19,867 bases of DNA from JBHIBA01 sp046758845 (GTDB lineage Bacteria > UBA8248 > JACPRG01 > G963555815): positions 1 through 19,867 of the forward strand of contig JBHIBA010000053.1 of assembly GCA_046758845.1 (NCBI GenBank), written 5' to 3'. A program made the position numbers and the translations under genes. Below are positions 13,990 through 19,867 of the stretch, piece by piece. A model generated the notes under the pieces. It was not told where the DNA came from. It made no database searches and worked only from the letters and a program-made list of their open reading frames with translations. The stretch's first letter is position 1; each line of letters starts with the position of its first letter.

Positions 13990-14997
13990 ATGCTCCTTCG
14001 CATCCTGACTGAAGAAGACGTCCGGGCCCTCCTCACCCTGTCGGAGGCCATCGACGTTCAAGCGGAAGCCTTCCGCGTCCTGGCGGAAAAGCGCTCCGTG
14101 GAAGGGCTCCGGAGCTTCGCTCTCTCCGAATCTCCCCCGGGGATCGCCATCTTCAACCCCTCGTTCCTGAAAGGGGGAAAAGGATACGGGGTGAAGGTGG
14201 TCTCCGACTTCTACGAGAACGAGAACAAAGGCGCTCCCCGGATGACGGCCCTGGTCGCTCTGTTCGATGGAGAGACGGGGCGACCGACGACGGTCATGGA
14301 AGGCGCGCGCCTGACCGACCTTCGCACGGGGGCCGGGACGGGCCTGGCCGCCCGTTACCTGGCCCGCAAGAACAGCCGCACGATCGCCGTCATCGGCGCC
14401 GGGCGCGTGGCGAGGAACCAGTTGGAGGCGCTGTGCGAGGTGTGTCCTCTGGAGAAGGTCTGGGTGTCGACGCGGACGGAGAAACGGGGCCGCGAGTTCT
14501 TGGAAAGGATGCGGGGAGCCGGGGGCCGAATCCCCGGAGATTTCGAGCTGGTGGAGTCACGGGAGGAGGCCCTGCGGGACGCCGACATCGTCGTGGCCGC
14601 CACCACCTCTCACCAGCCCGTCTTCCCCGGCAGGGCCCTCAAGGCGGGGGCCTTCGTCGTTGCCGCAGGGGCCTACGAACCAACGGCGCGGGAGGTGGAC
14701 ACCGAAACCATCCGACGGGCCTCCAAATGGGTCGTGGACAGCCGCGCGGACTGTCTGAAAGACGCCGGAGACCTGGTGATCCCCATGAAGGAGGGGGTCA
14801 TTCGCGAGGAGCAGATCGCCCAAATTGCCGACCTCGTGGACGGCCACAGGCCCGGACGTGAGTCGGAGGAAGAGATCACCTACTACAAGTCGATGGGGGT
14901 GCCCATCCAGGACCTAGTGACGGCGCAGCACATCGAGCGCCAGGCCATCGAACGGGGGGTCGGCCTCCTCGTTGACATCGGCGGCGATCACGACTGA
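13990..14997 (+). CDS. Ornithine cyclodeaminase / mu-crystallin family protein, EutC-like
   Basis: A 335-residue NAD(P)-dependent protein. Motifs are K69 (YGVKVVSD, substrate-carboxylate lysine in the family), LTDLRTGAGTGLAARYLA (108-125) with R112, the Rossmann fingerprint VIGAGRVARNQLEALC (134-149), ADIVVAATTSHQPVF, and the C-terminal EEITYYKSMGVPIQDLVTA. Characterised relatives convert ornithine to proline, reduce ketimines, or oxidise N-alkyl amino acids. In ectoine clusters the homologue EutC is an accessory protein of less clear role. It starts six bases after the M24 stop, so the two are translationally close and surely co-transcribed. The Shine-Dalgarno is poor, which suggests coupling. 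The reaction on this operon's substrate is unknown; a step on a cyclic imine is the family-based guess. A terminator-like structure follows. Confidence 0.9.
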   Translation: MLLRILTEEDVRALLTLSEAIDVQAEAFRVLAEKRSVEGLRSFALSESPPGIAIFNPSFLKGGKGYGVKVVSDFYENENKGAPRMTALVALFDGETGRPTTVMEGARLTDLRTGAGTGLAARYLARKNSRTIAVIGAGRVARNQLEALCEVCPLEKVWVSTRTEKRGREFLERMRGAGGRIPGDFELVESREEALRDADIVVAATTSHQPVFPGRALKAGAFVVAAGAYEPTAREVDTETIRRASKWVVDSRADCLKDAGDLVIPMKEGVIREEQIAQIADLVDGHRPGRESEEEITYYKSMGVPIQDLVTAQHIERQAIERGVGLLVDIGGDHD

Positions 14998-15002
14998 CAG
15001 AC

Positions 15003-15034
15003 GCGAAGGCCCCACTCTGCGGGGGGCGCTTTTT
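15003..15034 (+). terminator. Probable intrinsic terminator of the TRAP/M24/cyclodeaminase operon
   Basis: Five bases after the stop codon, CCCC (15010-15013) pairs with GGGG (15021-15024) and an outer GCG (15003-15005) pairs with CGC (15027-15029) across an internal loop. TTTTT follows at 15030-15034. The stem is imperfect, but its position and T-run fit intrinsic termination. Confidence 0.45.
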
Positions 15035-15264
15035 GGGCACTGGCGTGCCGGATTATTCGAGGGGGGCGCTTTTTGAAAGGCGCCCCCCCCCACCCCCCCC
15101 CAAAACATTTGTTTCGCGAAAGAGGGCGGCCCGTGTCAGCTTTCTGCACCGGTGTGCCTGGCTACGCACCTCTCGAATGGTGTGCGGCAAAGACGCCCGG
15201 CTTAAGCGTACGTACCTCCAACCGCAGTTCAGCCGGCACGCAAGTGCCAAAAAAAATCCCCCCC
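15021..15264. repeat. Inverted-repeat-bounded segment between convergent genes
   Basis: GGCACTGGCGTGCCGG (15036-15051) recurs inverted at 15233-15248 with 15 of 16 matches. Both arms are preceded, reading inward, by a T-rich run and a run of six to seven G. The 15-mer GGGGGGCGCTTTTTG occurs at 15021 and again at 15061. Each arm is itself a small hairpin. No gene lies inside. It may be a small mobile or palindromic repeat, but I see no target-site duplication. Confidence 0.45.
15083..15101. repeat. C9-A-C9 homopolymer tract
   Basis: Nine C, one A and nine C in a row on the plus strand, next to a G6 run at 15061-15066 that can pair with the C-run as a hairpin. On the minus strand the G9-T-G9 run can form a G-quadruplex. 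Such tracts slip easily during replication and also during sequencing, so the exact length is uncertain. Confidence 0.6.
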
Positions 15265-15275
15265 GAAAATCCCGG

Positions 15276-15611
15276 CTAACTATTTCGTCCCGTTTTGATC
15301 AGGAGCAACAGCATGAGGACAGGGGTTTTCGCAAGGACGCCGTGGGGGAGGTCCGGGGGTATATGGGTCCAGGAGCCTGCCCTGGCCTCTACCGTATCGC
15401 CATCCAACGTCAGCCGGGCTTCCCCTTCCAGGATGTGGAGAATGGCCGGCATGGATGCGGTATGTTCCGAAAGTTCCTGCCCGGCGGCGAAAGAGAACAA
15501 AACGGCTTTCGCATGGTCGTCGCTGAAAAGGGTGCGGCTGACGATGGCGTCGGCGGGGATGTCCGGCAGATGGCGGCTCAAATCGGCGACGTAGGTGTAG
15601 TTGCCCCTCAT
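15276..15611 (-). CDS. Small cupin-domain protein
   Basis: A 111-residue single-domain cupin. Motif 1 is GQELSEHTASMPAILHILEG, with one His after the usual Gly-x5 spacing but without the full HxH...E set; the second His lies in LHILEG. Motif 2 is GSWTHIPPDLPHGVLA with the expected His. One or two standard metal ligands are thus missing or displaced, so metal binding is uncertain. It is probably a sensor, binding or small-molecule-modifying protein in the cytoplasm. It follows the DUF364 gene by 34 bases on the same strand and is likely the last gene of that unit. The ribosome-binding site is weak (GGGACGAG). Its 3' end faces the convergent cyclodeaminase operon across the C-rich repeat region. 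Confidence 0.82.
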   Translation of the reverse strand: MRGNYTYVADLSRHLPDIPADAIVSRTLFSDDHAKAVLFSFAAGQELSEHTASMPAILHILEGEARLTLDGDTVEARAGSWTHIPPDLPHGVLAKTPVLMLLLLIKTGRNS

Positions 15612-15645
15612 CGTGCTCGTCCCTGGATCTCAATCAAAGTTCGGC

Positions 15646-16524
15646 TCAAGTGATCGCGGTTTCTCTATCGACAGTGGGCTCGCCTGCAACACGGACCAGG
15701 ACATCCAAGGCATCCTTCCTGCGAACAAGGCAAACCTTCTCCGCCGCGTCGCCGAAGAAATAGCCCGAGCCCGCCTCGCTCACGAGTTGCAATATCTTCC
15801 CTCCATCCAGAACCCGTATCCCCCCTAATACGCTCACGCCTCGCTCGAAGAAAGGAGGCGGCCAAGGGGATGCCGTGGGACCCGCGAGGATCACCTTCCG
15901 GGCGCCGGACACCGCCTTCAGCAAGTCATCGATCCCACCTTCGACCAGTGATGAGCCAGTGATGATTACTGCGTTGGCTTGCGAGAGGACCTCGCCGGCT
16001 TGCTCCGGCGGTCTCCAGAAGATGGCCTCATCGGGCTTCAGGGCCTCCCGGTGCTTGTCCACCACCCACAGCCGCCCCGGACGGCTTCTCAGCGCCTTGA
16101 TGAAGGGGATGAAGGCCCCAACCATGGCGACGTCCTCCTCGGGCTGAATCTCCGCCGCCTCCAAGGCATCCACACCGAAAAGCATCTCCCCGTCCGGCAC
16201 GCCGTGTTCTTCCAGGGCGAGGGACGAAAGGGCGTTGAGGACGGCCACCCCCACCGCCCGACGCAAGGGAACCGGCGAGAGGGCATACCCTGCCAGGGTC
16301 CAGGCGTCCTGTCCGACCATTCGGCCTGCCGCCGGCGCCGCCCCGGCTGTCTGGGGACAACAAACCGTGTCCGTGAGACCTCGGGGGGTGAAGGCAACGC
16401 CCACGTGCCCGCTCGAAAGCTGGGTCGCCGTGTAAAAGACGCCCACGCGAACACCCGACGCGGTCAATGACTCATCGTCCAAGATTCGGCTGAGATCCGC
16501 CAACCACGCTTCAATGAGATTCAT
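15646..16524 (-). CDS. DUF4213/DUF364 domain protein (putative metal-chelation family)
   Basis: A 292-residue protein resembling proteins with an N-terminal DUF4213 domain and a C-terminal Rossmann-like DUF364 domain. The N-terminal part reads VRVGVFYTATQLSSGHVGVAFTP. The junction VPLRRAVGVAVLNALSS and the DUF364 core (VAMVGAFIPFIKALRSRPGRLWVVD, AVIITGSSLVEGGIDDLL, VILAGPTASPWPPPFFERGVSVLGG) match the family pattern. The family is annotated as putative heavy-metal chelation, from structure and context rather than biochemistry. GGAAGGGAAG upstream on the minus strand supports the ATG. It lies between the Rrf2 regulator (193 bases upstream) and the cupin (34 bases downstream), suggesting an Rrf2-controlled unit. 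Its real ligand is unknown. Confidence 0.83.
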   Translation of the reverse strand: MNLIEAWLADLSRILDDESLTASGVRVGVFYTATQLSSGHVGVAFTPRGLTDTVCCPQTAGAAPAAGRMVGQDAWTLAGYALSPVPLRRAVGVAVLNALSSLALEEHGVPDGEMLFGVDALEAAEIQPEEDVAMVGAFIPFIKALRSRPGRLWVVDKHREALKPDEAIFWRPPEQAGEVLSQANAVIITGSSLVEGGIDDLLKAVSGARKVILAGPTASPWPPPFFERGVSVLGGIRVLDGGKILQLVSEAGSGYFFGDAAEKVCLVRRKDALDVLVRVAGEPTVDRETAIT

Positions 16525-16717
16525 TGGGCTTCCCTTCCGTGTATCTCTACCTTGCCCCTTCCTTCAACTCCGCTCCGGCGACCTCCTCCCGCGGGCTGTT
16601 GTCGAAGAAGAAATAGATCTCCTTTCGTCTCCCACTTGGACTCGCCGGCCCAACCAGCGGCCAGTAAGCCGAGAATCAGACGCCTAATTCCCTTAATCAG
16701 CCTACAAACCCCGCCCC

Positions 16718-17152
16718 TTATCCTCTTGCCAATCGTCCCATTCGCCGCGCGGCCGCCAGGAGCTCATATAGCGAGGTCCCCTCCAGAAAGCGGACCAATT
16801 CGGCTTTCACCCCTTTCCATTTTTCGTGCAATGGGCACGGATTCAGTTCCGAACAATTGGGCAATCCACCCGCGCAGTCTGTAAGGGGCTCTCCGCCTTC
16901 GACCGCGGTTACGACCCGAAGAAGGCTGATATCTGCGGGTGAGTGGGCCAACCGAAATCCGCCCCCGGGACCCTTGCGGGACTCCAGAATCCCTTCTTTG
17001 GCCAGCACCTGAAGAAGTTTCGCGACCGTGGGTTCGGAAACGCCGGTTTCGCTAGCGATCTCGCGAACCGTGGAAAAGTGCTCGACCTCATGGTCGGCGA
17101 CGTGTATGAGGATCGAAATCGCAAGTCTTGCCGGTTTCGAATAAATTGGCAT
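16718..17152 (-). CDS. Rrf2 family transcriptional regulator, likely Fe-S
   Basis: A 144-residue Rrf2-family protein. The N-terminal winged helix is YSKPARLAISILIHVADH followed by TVREIASETGVSEPTVAKLLQVLAKEGILES and the wing GPGGGFRLAHSP (61-72). The cluster-binding segment has three cysteines and a histidine, C93-x6-C100-x5-C106-x2-H109, close to the IscR pattern but with one extra residue in the first spacer. An iron-sulfur cluster sensing iron, oxygen, NO or redox state is therefore likely. It is divergent from the radical SAM gene across a 103-base AT-rich region that could hold its operator, and upstream of DUF364 and cupin on its own strand. Autoregulation and control of both sides is the simplest reading (inference). 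Confidence 0.92.
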   Translation of the reverse strand: MPIYSKPARLAISILIHVADHEVEHFSTVREIASETGVSEPTVAKLLQVLAKEGILESRKGPGGGFRLAHSPADISLLRVVTAVEGGEPLTDCAGGLPNCSELNPCPLHEKWKGVKAELVRFLEGTSLYELLAAARRMGRLARG

Positions 17153-17168
17153 AAGTTCTTCTTTTGCC

Positions 17169-17198
17169 TTGAATTTCAGAAAAACATATCTTAAATTC
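17169..17198 (+). promoter_or_regulatory. Candidate promoter with overlapping dyad in the rrf2/radical-SAM divergent region
   Basis: TTGAAT (17169-17174), a 17-base spacer and TAAATT (17192-17197) face the radical SAM gene. An inverted repeat, GAATTT (17171-17176) with AAATTC (17193-17198), spans the same 28 bases and would let a dimeric regulator block the promoter. The neighbouring Rrf2 protein is the obvious candidate. A second inverted pair, CATATC (17185-17190) and GATATG (17217-17222), also lies here. No binding site is proven. Confidence 0.42.
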
Positions 17199-17255
17199 TA
17201 GTATACGATTCCTTGGGATATGCGCAAGCGAAAAATGACGCCCTAGCTCAAATCG

Positions 17256-18575
17256 ATGTCCCCCAGCGAAATGCCCCGGGCCGAAGCGCGGGGGGAGAAG
17301 AACGCGGTGGCATCCAATGGAATTACAAAGCCAGCCCTGCACGGGCTGGACTTCGCCCGCACACCTTTCCTCGTGGTCTGGGAGGTAACCCAAGCCTGCG
17401 ACCTCGCTTGCCACCACTGCCGGGCCGAGGCGCGTCCGTGGCGCCATCCTTGCGAACTGACCACTGAAGAGGGAATGGCCCTTCTGGAGGAAGTCAGAAA
17501 GTTCGGCCGGGTGCTGTTCGTCCTCAGTGGCGGCGATCCCCTCTACCGGCCGGACATCTATGATTTCATCCGCCACGGGACGAAAATCGGCCTGCGGATG
17601 ACCATAACGCCTTCGGGAACAAAGCTTGTCAAGAAAGAGATGGTTCAGCGCATGAAGGAGGAGGGGCTCGCCCGCCTCGCCGCCAGCCTGGACGGCCACG
17701 ACCGCGAGTCGCACGACGGTTTTCGTGGGGTCGCAGGAAGCTTCGATTGGACGATGAACTGTATTCGCTGGGCGCGTGGGGCCGGCCTGGAAGTCCAGGT
17801 GAACACCACGGTGACCCGATTCAATCAGGACCACATCCGTGAGGTGGGCGAGAGGCTCCGTCACGAGGGAGTTTGCCTCTGGAGTGTCTTTTTTCTGGTT
17901 CCCGTGGGGCGCGGCCTCAAGCACGACATGGTGAGTCCCGCTAAGCACGAGGAGCTCTTCCATCTCCTCTACGACATGCGCAAAGAGATGCCCTTTGACA
18001 TCAAGACCACGGCCGCCCAGCACTTCCGCCGTCTTGTCCTGCAACGCGCCGCTTTCGAGCGGAAGCAGCTCAGCCCGCAAGGACATGAGGAAGAACAATT
18101 GCAGCCTGATTTCTGGACGGATTTTGATTCAAATTCCGACGGTATCGGCCGGGCCTCGAAGGGCGTGAACGACGGCAACGGTTTCGTCTTTATCAGTCAC
18201 GTGGGAGACGTCTTCCCCAGCGGGTTTCTCCCCGTATCGGCGGGTAACGCGCGAGAGCGAAGCATCGTCGAAATTTATCGGCAATCAGAGATGTTTACAA
18301 GTCTCCGCCAGGTTTCCGCGTTTAAAGGGAAATGCGGCTACTGCGACTATGCGGAGGTCTGCGGCGGCTCGCGCGCGCGCGCCTACGCGCTCACGGGCGA
18401 TTACCTCGCCAGCGAGCCCTATTGCACCTACCATCCACCCAAACCGAAGTCCGGCCGTCCGGCGTGGAACAGTTACCACGGTCCCCACAGCGAGGCTGGA
18501 TGCCTCTCTTGCGCGCAGGTCACCGCCAACTCCAAGACTGCGCCCATTCTCAGCCATATCCGCCGATCAACCTAA
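17256..18575 (+). CDS. Radical SAM/SPASM domain protein, TIGR04053-like
   Basis: A 439-residue radical SAM enzyme. The N-terminal FARTPFLVVWEVTQACDLAC leads into the cluster motif C48-x3-C52-x2-C55, with LSGGDPLYRPD (90-100) as the SAM-binding GGDP. The C-terminal SPASM region holds C360-x2-C363-x5-C369 and C390 for auxiliary clusters. A further C416-x2-C419 pair sits in a tail. The sequence resembles the TIGR04053 family, related to PqqE, NirJ and AhbD proteins that modify peptides or tetrapyrroles. No obvious precursor peptide or heme-pathway gene is adjacent, so the substrate is unknown. The ATG at 17256 has no clear ribosome-binding site. A GTG at 17307 with GGGGGAG (17290-17296) is a credible alternative that would remove 17 poorly conserved residues. 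It is divergent from rrf2 and ends in a clear terminator. Confidence 0.9.
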   Translation: MSPSEMPRAEARGEKNAVASNGITKPALHGLDFARTPFLVVWEVTQACDLACHHCRAEARPWRHPCELTTEEGMALLEEVRKFGRVLFVLSGGDPLYRPDIYDFIRHGTKIGLRMTITPSGTKLVKKEMVQRMKEEGLARLAASLDGHDRESHDGFRGVAGSFDWTMNCIRWARGAGLEVQVNTTVTRFNQDHIREVGERLRHEGVCLWSVFFLVPVGRGLKHDMVSPAKHEELFHLLYDMRKEMPFDIKTTAAQHFRRLVLQRAAFERKQLSPQGHEEEQLQPDFWTDFDSNSDGIGRASKGVNDGNGFVFISHVGDVFPSGFLPVSAGNARERSIVEIYRQSEMFTSLRQVSAFKGKCGYCDYAEVCGGSRARAYALTGDYLASEPYCTYHPPKPKSGRPAWNSYHGPHSEAGCLSCAQVTANSKTAPILSHIRRST

Positions 18576-18612
18576 TCTAACAGCTTTGAATATTAAGGTA
18601 ATACCTTAGAAG

Positions 18613-18634
18613 AAAAGGGCAATTGACCCTTTTT
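18613..18634 (+). terminator. Intrinsic terminator of the radical SAM gene
   Basis: AAAAGGG (18613-18619) pairs with CCCTTTT (18627-18633) around a 7-base loop, and the stem runs into a T5 tract. It lies 37 bases after the stop codon. The A-run on the other side makes it potentially bidirectional. Confidence 0.72.
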
Positions 18635-18826
18635 GGATCCTGCTTCTCACAGCCAGGCACTTCTTTGACGCCTATCGCAGTTGCGCGCTTCAGCGTCCGT
18701 CCCGTTCAGTTCGAGGCCGTTGCGGGGCTTATTGCGGCAGGAGGCTACACCCGCAGGCAGGGACCCTCGCTCCAGAACGCCGTGTCAGCGCTAGAAGCTC
18801 TGACCGAGTTCCGCTCCTACTTCTCA

Positions 18827-18851
18827 GGGGGTTTGGGGACAGGGGAAGGGG
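18827..18851 (+). other. Canonical four-tetrad G-quadruplex motif
   Basis: Four G-runs of 5, 4, 4 and 4 are separated by loops of 3, 3 and 2 bases (18827-18831, 18835-18838, 18842-18845, 18848-18851). This fits the strict G-quadruplex pattern with four tetrads. C-rich sequence shortly downstream (TCCCCTTTCCC) could pair with it as an alternative hairpin. Confidence 0.6.
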
Positions 18852-19123
18852 ACACCGCCTTCTCCCCTTTCCCGGCATAGAGCCATATGTCGGGATATTT
18901 AACACAGACATCGTTTTTGATTACACATCTATTTTCCCTTGTATCCCCTGTTAATTCAGCCAGTCCCTTCAAAACACCATTGGCCTATGTCGGTGGCGTT
19001 TACGGTCTGCTATATCGCGCAAAATGCGTGTCTCTTACAACCCATTGAATTTCAGGGGATGATTTCTTTGTCTTTGAATTTGCTTTTTTGGTATCGGATT
19101 TGCTCTTTTAGTGAAAAAAATTG

Positions 19124-19153
19124 TTGAAAAATTGCGGGAACTCGTAGTAAAAT
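19124..19153 (+). promoter_or_regulatory. Candidate sigma-70 promoter at the end of the AT island
   Basis: TTGAAA (19124-19129), an 18-base spacer and TAAAAT (19148-19153) match the consensus at five of six and five of six bases. The predicted start is near 19160, over 420 bases before the GAF gene, so it would give a long leader or a separate small RNA. Confidence 0.5.
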
Positions 19154-19496
19154 GACCCCATCGAGTTTTCGTCGATAGCTTAAGAACTCTGCTTTAAGGC
19201 CTCCCTGACCTCTGCCTGGGAAAAATGTCTCAGGTGAGAGGCGAGCTGAACGAAGGAGCGGACCCGAATAGGGGCCGAGTCGGGGCCAGGGGAAGGGTTT
19301 CTAAGAAAGAGAAGTTCTCAAGCGGGAGGGGATTTTCGGCACTATCGAGAACGGCCGGCTCCCTGAGCGGTGCGCTGGGGTCGAGGCCGATTTTGACAGG
19401 ATGTTGGGGGGATTCTTAGGGGCGTCTCTCCTTCCCCAGGGTTGACTTCTGTGGGCGGAGGGTGCGCGGGAGGGACTTTCGGCCTTTCAGGCAATT

Positions 19497-19502
19497 TATA
19501 AT
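19497..19502 (+). promoter_or_regulatory. Consensus -10 box upstream of the GAF gene
   Basis: A perfect TATAAT stands out in GC-rich surroundings, giving a start near 19509 and a leader of about 75-80 bases. No convincing -35 hexamer lies 16-18 bases upstream, so an activator may be needed or the match may be fortuitous. Confidence 0.38.
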
Positions 19503-19583
19503 CAGCATCTGTTCGCCGAAAGCCGCGTCAAAGGGAGAGCCGTCGATGCCCCAAGAATCCAACCCCATCCGGGGAGTATGTAT

Positions 19584-19867
19584 GTGAGCATGGACTACCA
19601 ACCATCCACGAAATCGGGAGCGGTAGGGGGTGTGAGGGTCGGCCTTGACGCTGTAATCGAGGCAATTGATGGATTCATTTCCTTACCCGAAGAAGAGCGT
19701 TACCGGACGCTCATGGAAGATGTGTCTAACCTTGTGGCGGCCGACAGCTCGCTCATCCTGCGTGTCTGGCAGGAGGAGGGCTGGGCCAAGGTCCTCTATT
19801 GCCTGGAGAGGGATGAGCTGAGCGGACTGACCCTGCCCCTGTCCGAGTGTCCCGAGCTGGCCGAGAT
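19584..19867 (+). CDS. GAF-domain protein, N-terminal part (runs off the window)
   Basis: The frame encodes at least 94 residues and is cut by the window end. After about 15 variable residues it reads LDAVIEAIDGFISLPEEERY, then LMEDVSNLVAADSSLILRV, WAKVLYCLERDELSGLTLPL and SECPELAE. This is the usual opening of a GAF sensory domain as found in histidine kinases, cyclases and PAS/GAF response regulators; the effector lies outside the window. GGGGAG at 19571-19576 best supports the GTG at 19584 (7-base spacing). The ATG at 19590, two codons later, is nearly as likely, and an ATG at 19578 is too close to the Shine-Dalgarno. It is a probable signalling protein, cytoplasmic as far as seen. Confidence 0.75.
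   Translation, partial: MSMDYQPSTKSGAVGGVRVGLDAVIEAIDGFISLPEEERYRTLMEDVSNLVAADSSLILRVWQEEGWAKVLYCLERDELSGLTLPLSECPELAE

Larger units (their letters stand above)
18576..19583. other. One-kilobase gene-free region
   Basis: No convincing gene is present. In order it holds an intrinsic terminator (18613-18634), a GC-rich part with a G-quadruplex motif (18827-18851), an AT-rich island (about 18880-19160) ending in a good promoter-like pair (19124-19153), then about 340 bases of GC-rich leader-like sequence and a consensus -10 box (19497-19502) before the GAF gene. Short frames of 85, 62 and 64 codons lack ribosome-binding sites and family similarity. Confidence 0.6.

Noticed and set aside
18623..18880. 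85-codon frame after the radical SAM gene
   Set aside because: It begins inside the terminator hairpin, has no ribosome-binding site and no similarity to a known family.
19210..19290. Possible riboswitch (glycine-like CGAAGGAGC segment) before the GAF gene
   Set aside because: The resemblance is limited to one short string. The expected paired regions and the tandem aptamer layout are not visible, and the downstream gene does not fit.

Overview
The window is about 19.9 kb of GC-rich bacterial DNA with short AT-rich islands at roughly 7970-8250, 17150-17215 and 18880-19160. Its gene content is DUF6282 and DUF1445 proteins, two UbiD-family decarboxylases, a TRAP transporter, M24 and ornithine-cyclodeaminase-family enzymes, an Rrf2 regulator and a radical SAM/SPASM protein. 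That mix suggests an uncultured soil, sediment or sponge-type Gram-negative lineage (Tectomicrobia, Rokubacteria or Desulfobacterota-like). This placement is inference from gene content. No rRNA, tRNA or CRISPR was seen.

Layout. (1) 71-2892, plus strand: DUF6282 TIM-barrel hydrolase, DUF1445 hydro-lyase/D-glutamate-cyclase-like protein and an MDR dehydrogenase, with short gaps. A UbiD decarboxylase (3076-4584) follows, with its own good sigma-70-type promoter at 2950-2978. (2) 4778-7604: class I methyltransferase, small CxC/CxxC zinc-ribbon protein, and a second, divergent UbiD (6231-7604). (3) 7605-9769: mostly non-coding. It holds an AT island with a 23-bp tandem repeat, a secreted cupredoxin-like protein with no histidine (8259-8822), and a clear 201-bp MITE-like element (9408-9608) with 17-bp terminal inverted repeats and 8-bp target-site duplications. 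(4) 9770-14997: TRAP transporter (DctP, DctQ, DctM) followed by a DoeA/creatinase-like M24 protein and an EutC-like ornithine cyclodeaminase homologue. This resembles ectoine-type uptake and catabolism modules. (5) 15003-15275: a terminator-like hairpin and an inverted-repeat region with a C9-A-C9 tract between convergent genes. (6) 15276-17152, minus strand: cupin, DUF4213/DUF364 and Rrf2 genes, divergent from a TIGR04053-like radical SAM/SPASM gene (17256-18575). The shared upstream region carries a promoter-overlapping dyad. (7) 18576-19583: terminator, G-quadruplex motif and candidate promoters, then the start of a GAF-domain protein that runs off the end.

How the genes may work together. 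The DUF1445, DoeA-like and cyclodeaminase families have characterised members that open or close small nitrogen rings (pyroglutamate, ectoine, proline). With the TRAP importer, this part of the genome looks devoted to uptake and breakdown of small organic acids or zwitterions, with UbiD proteins adding (de)carboxylation. The Rrf2/DUF364/cupin/radical-SAM group looks like a separate metal- or redox-responsive module of unknown function. The substrates cannot be read from sequence.
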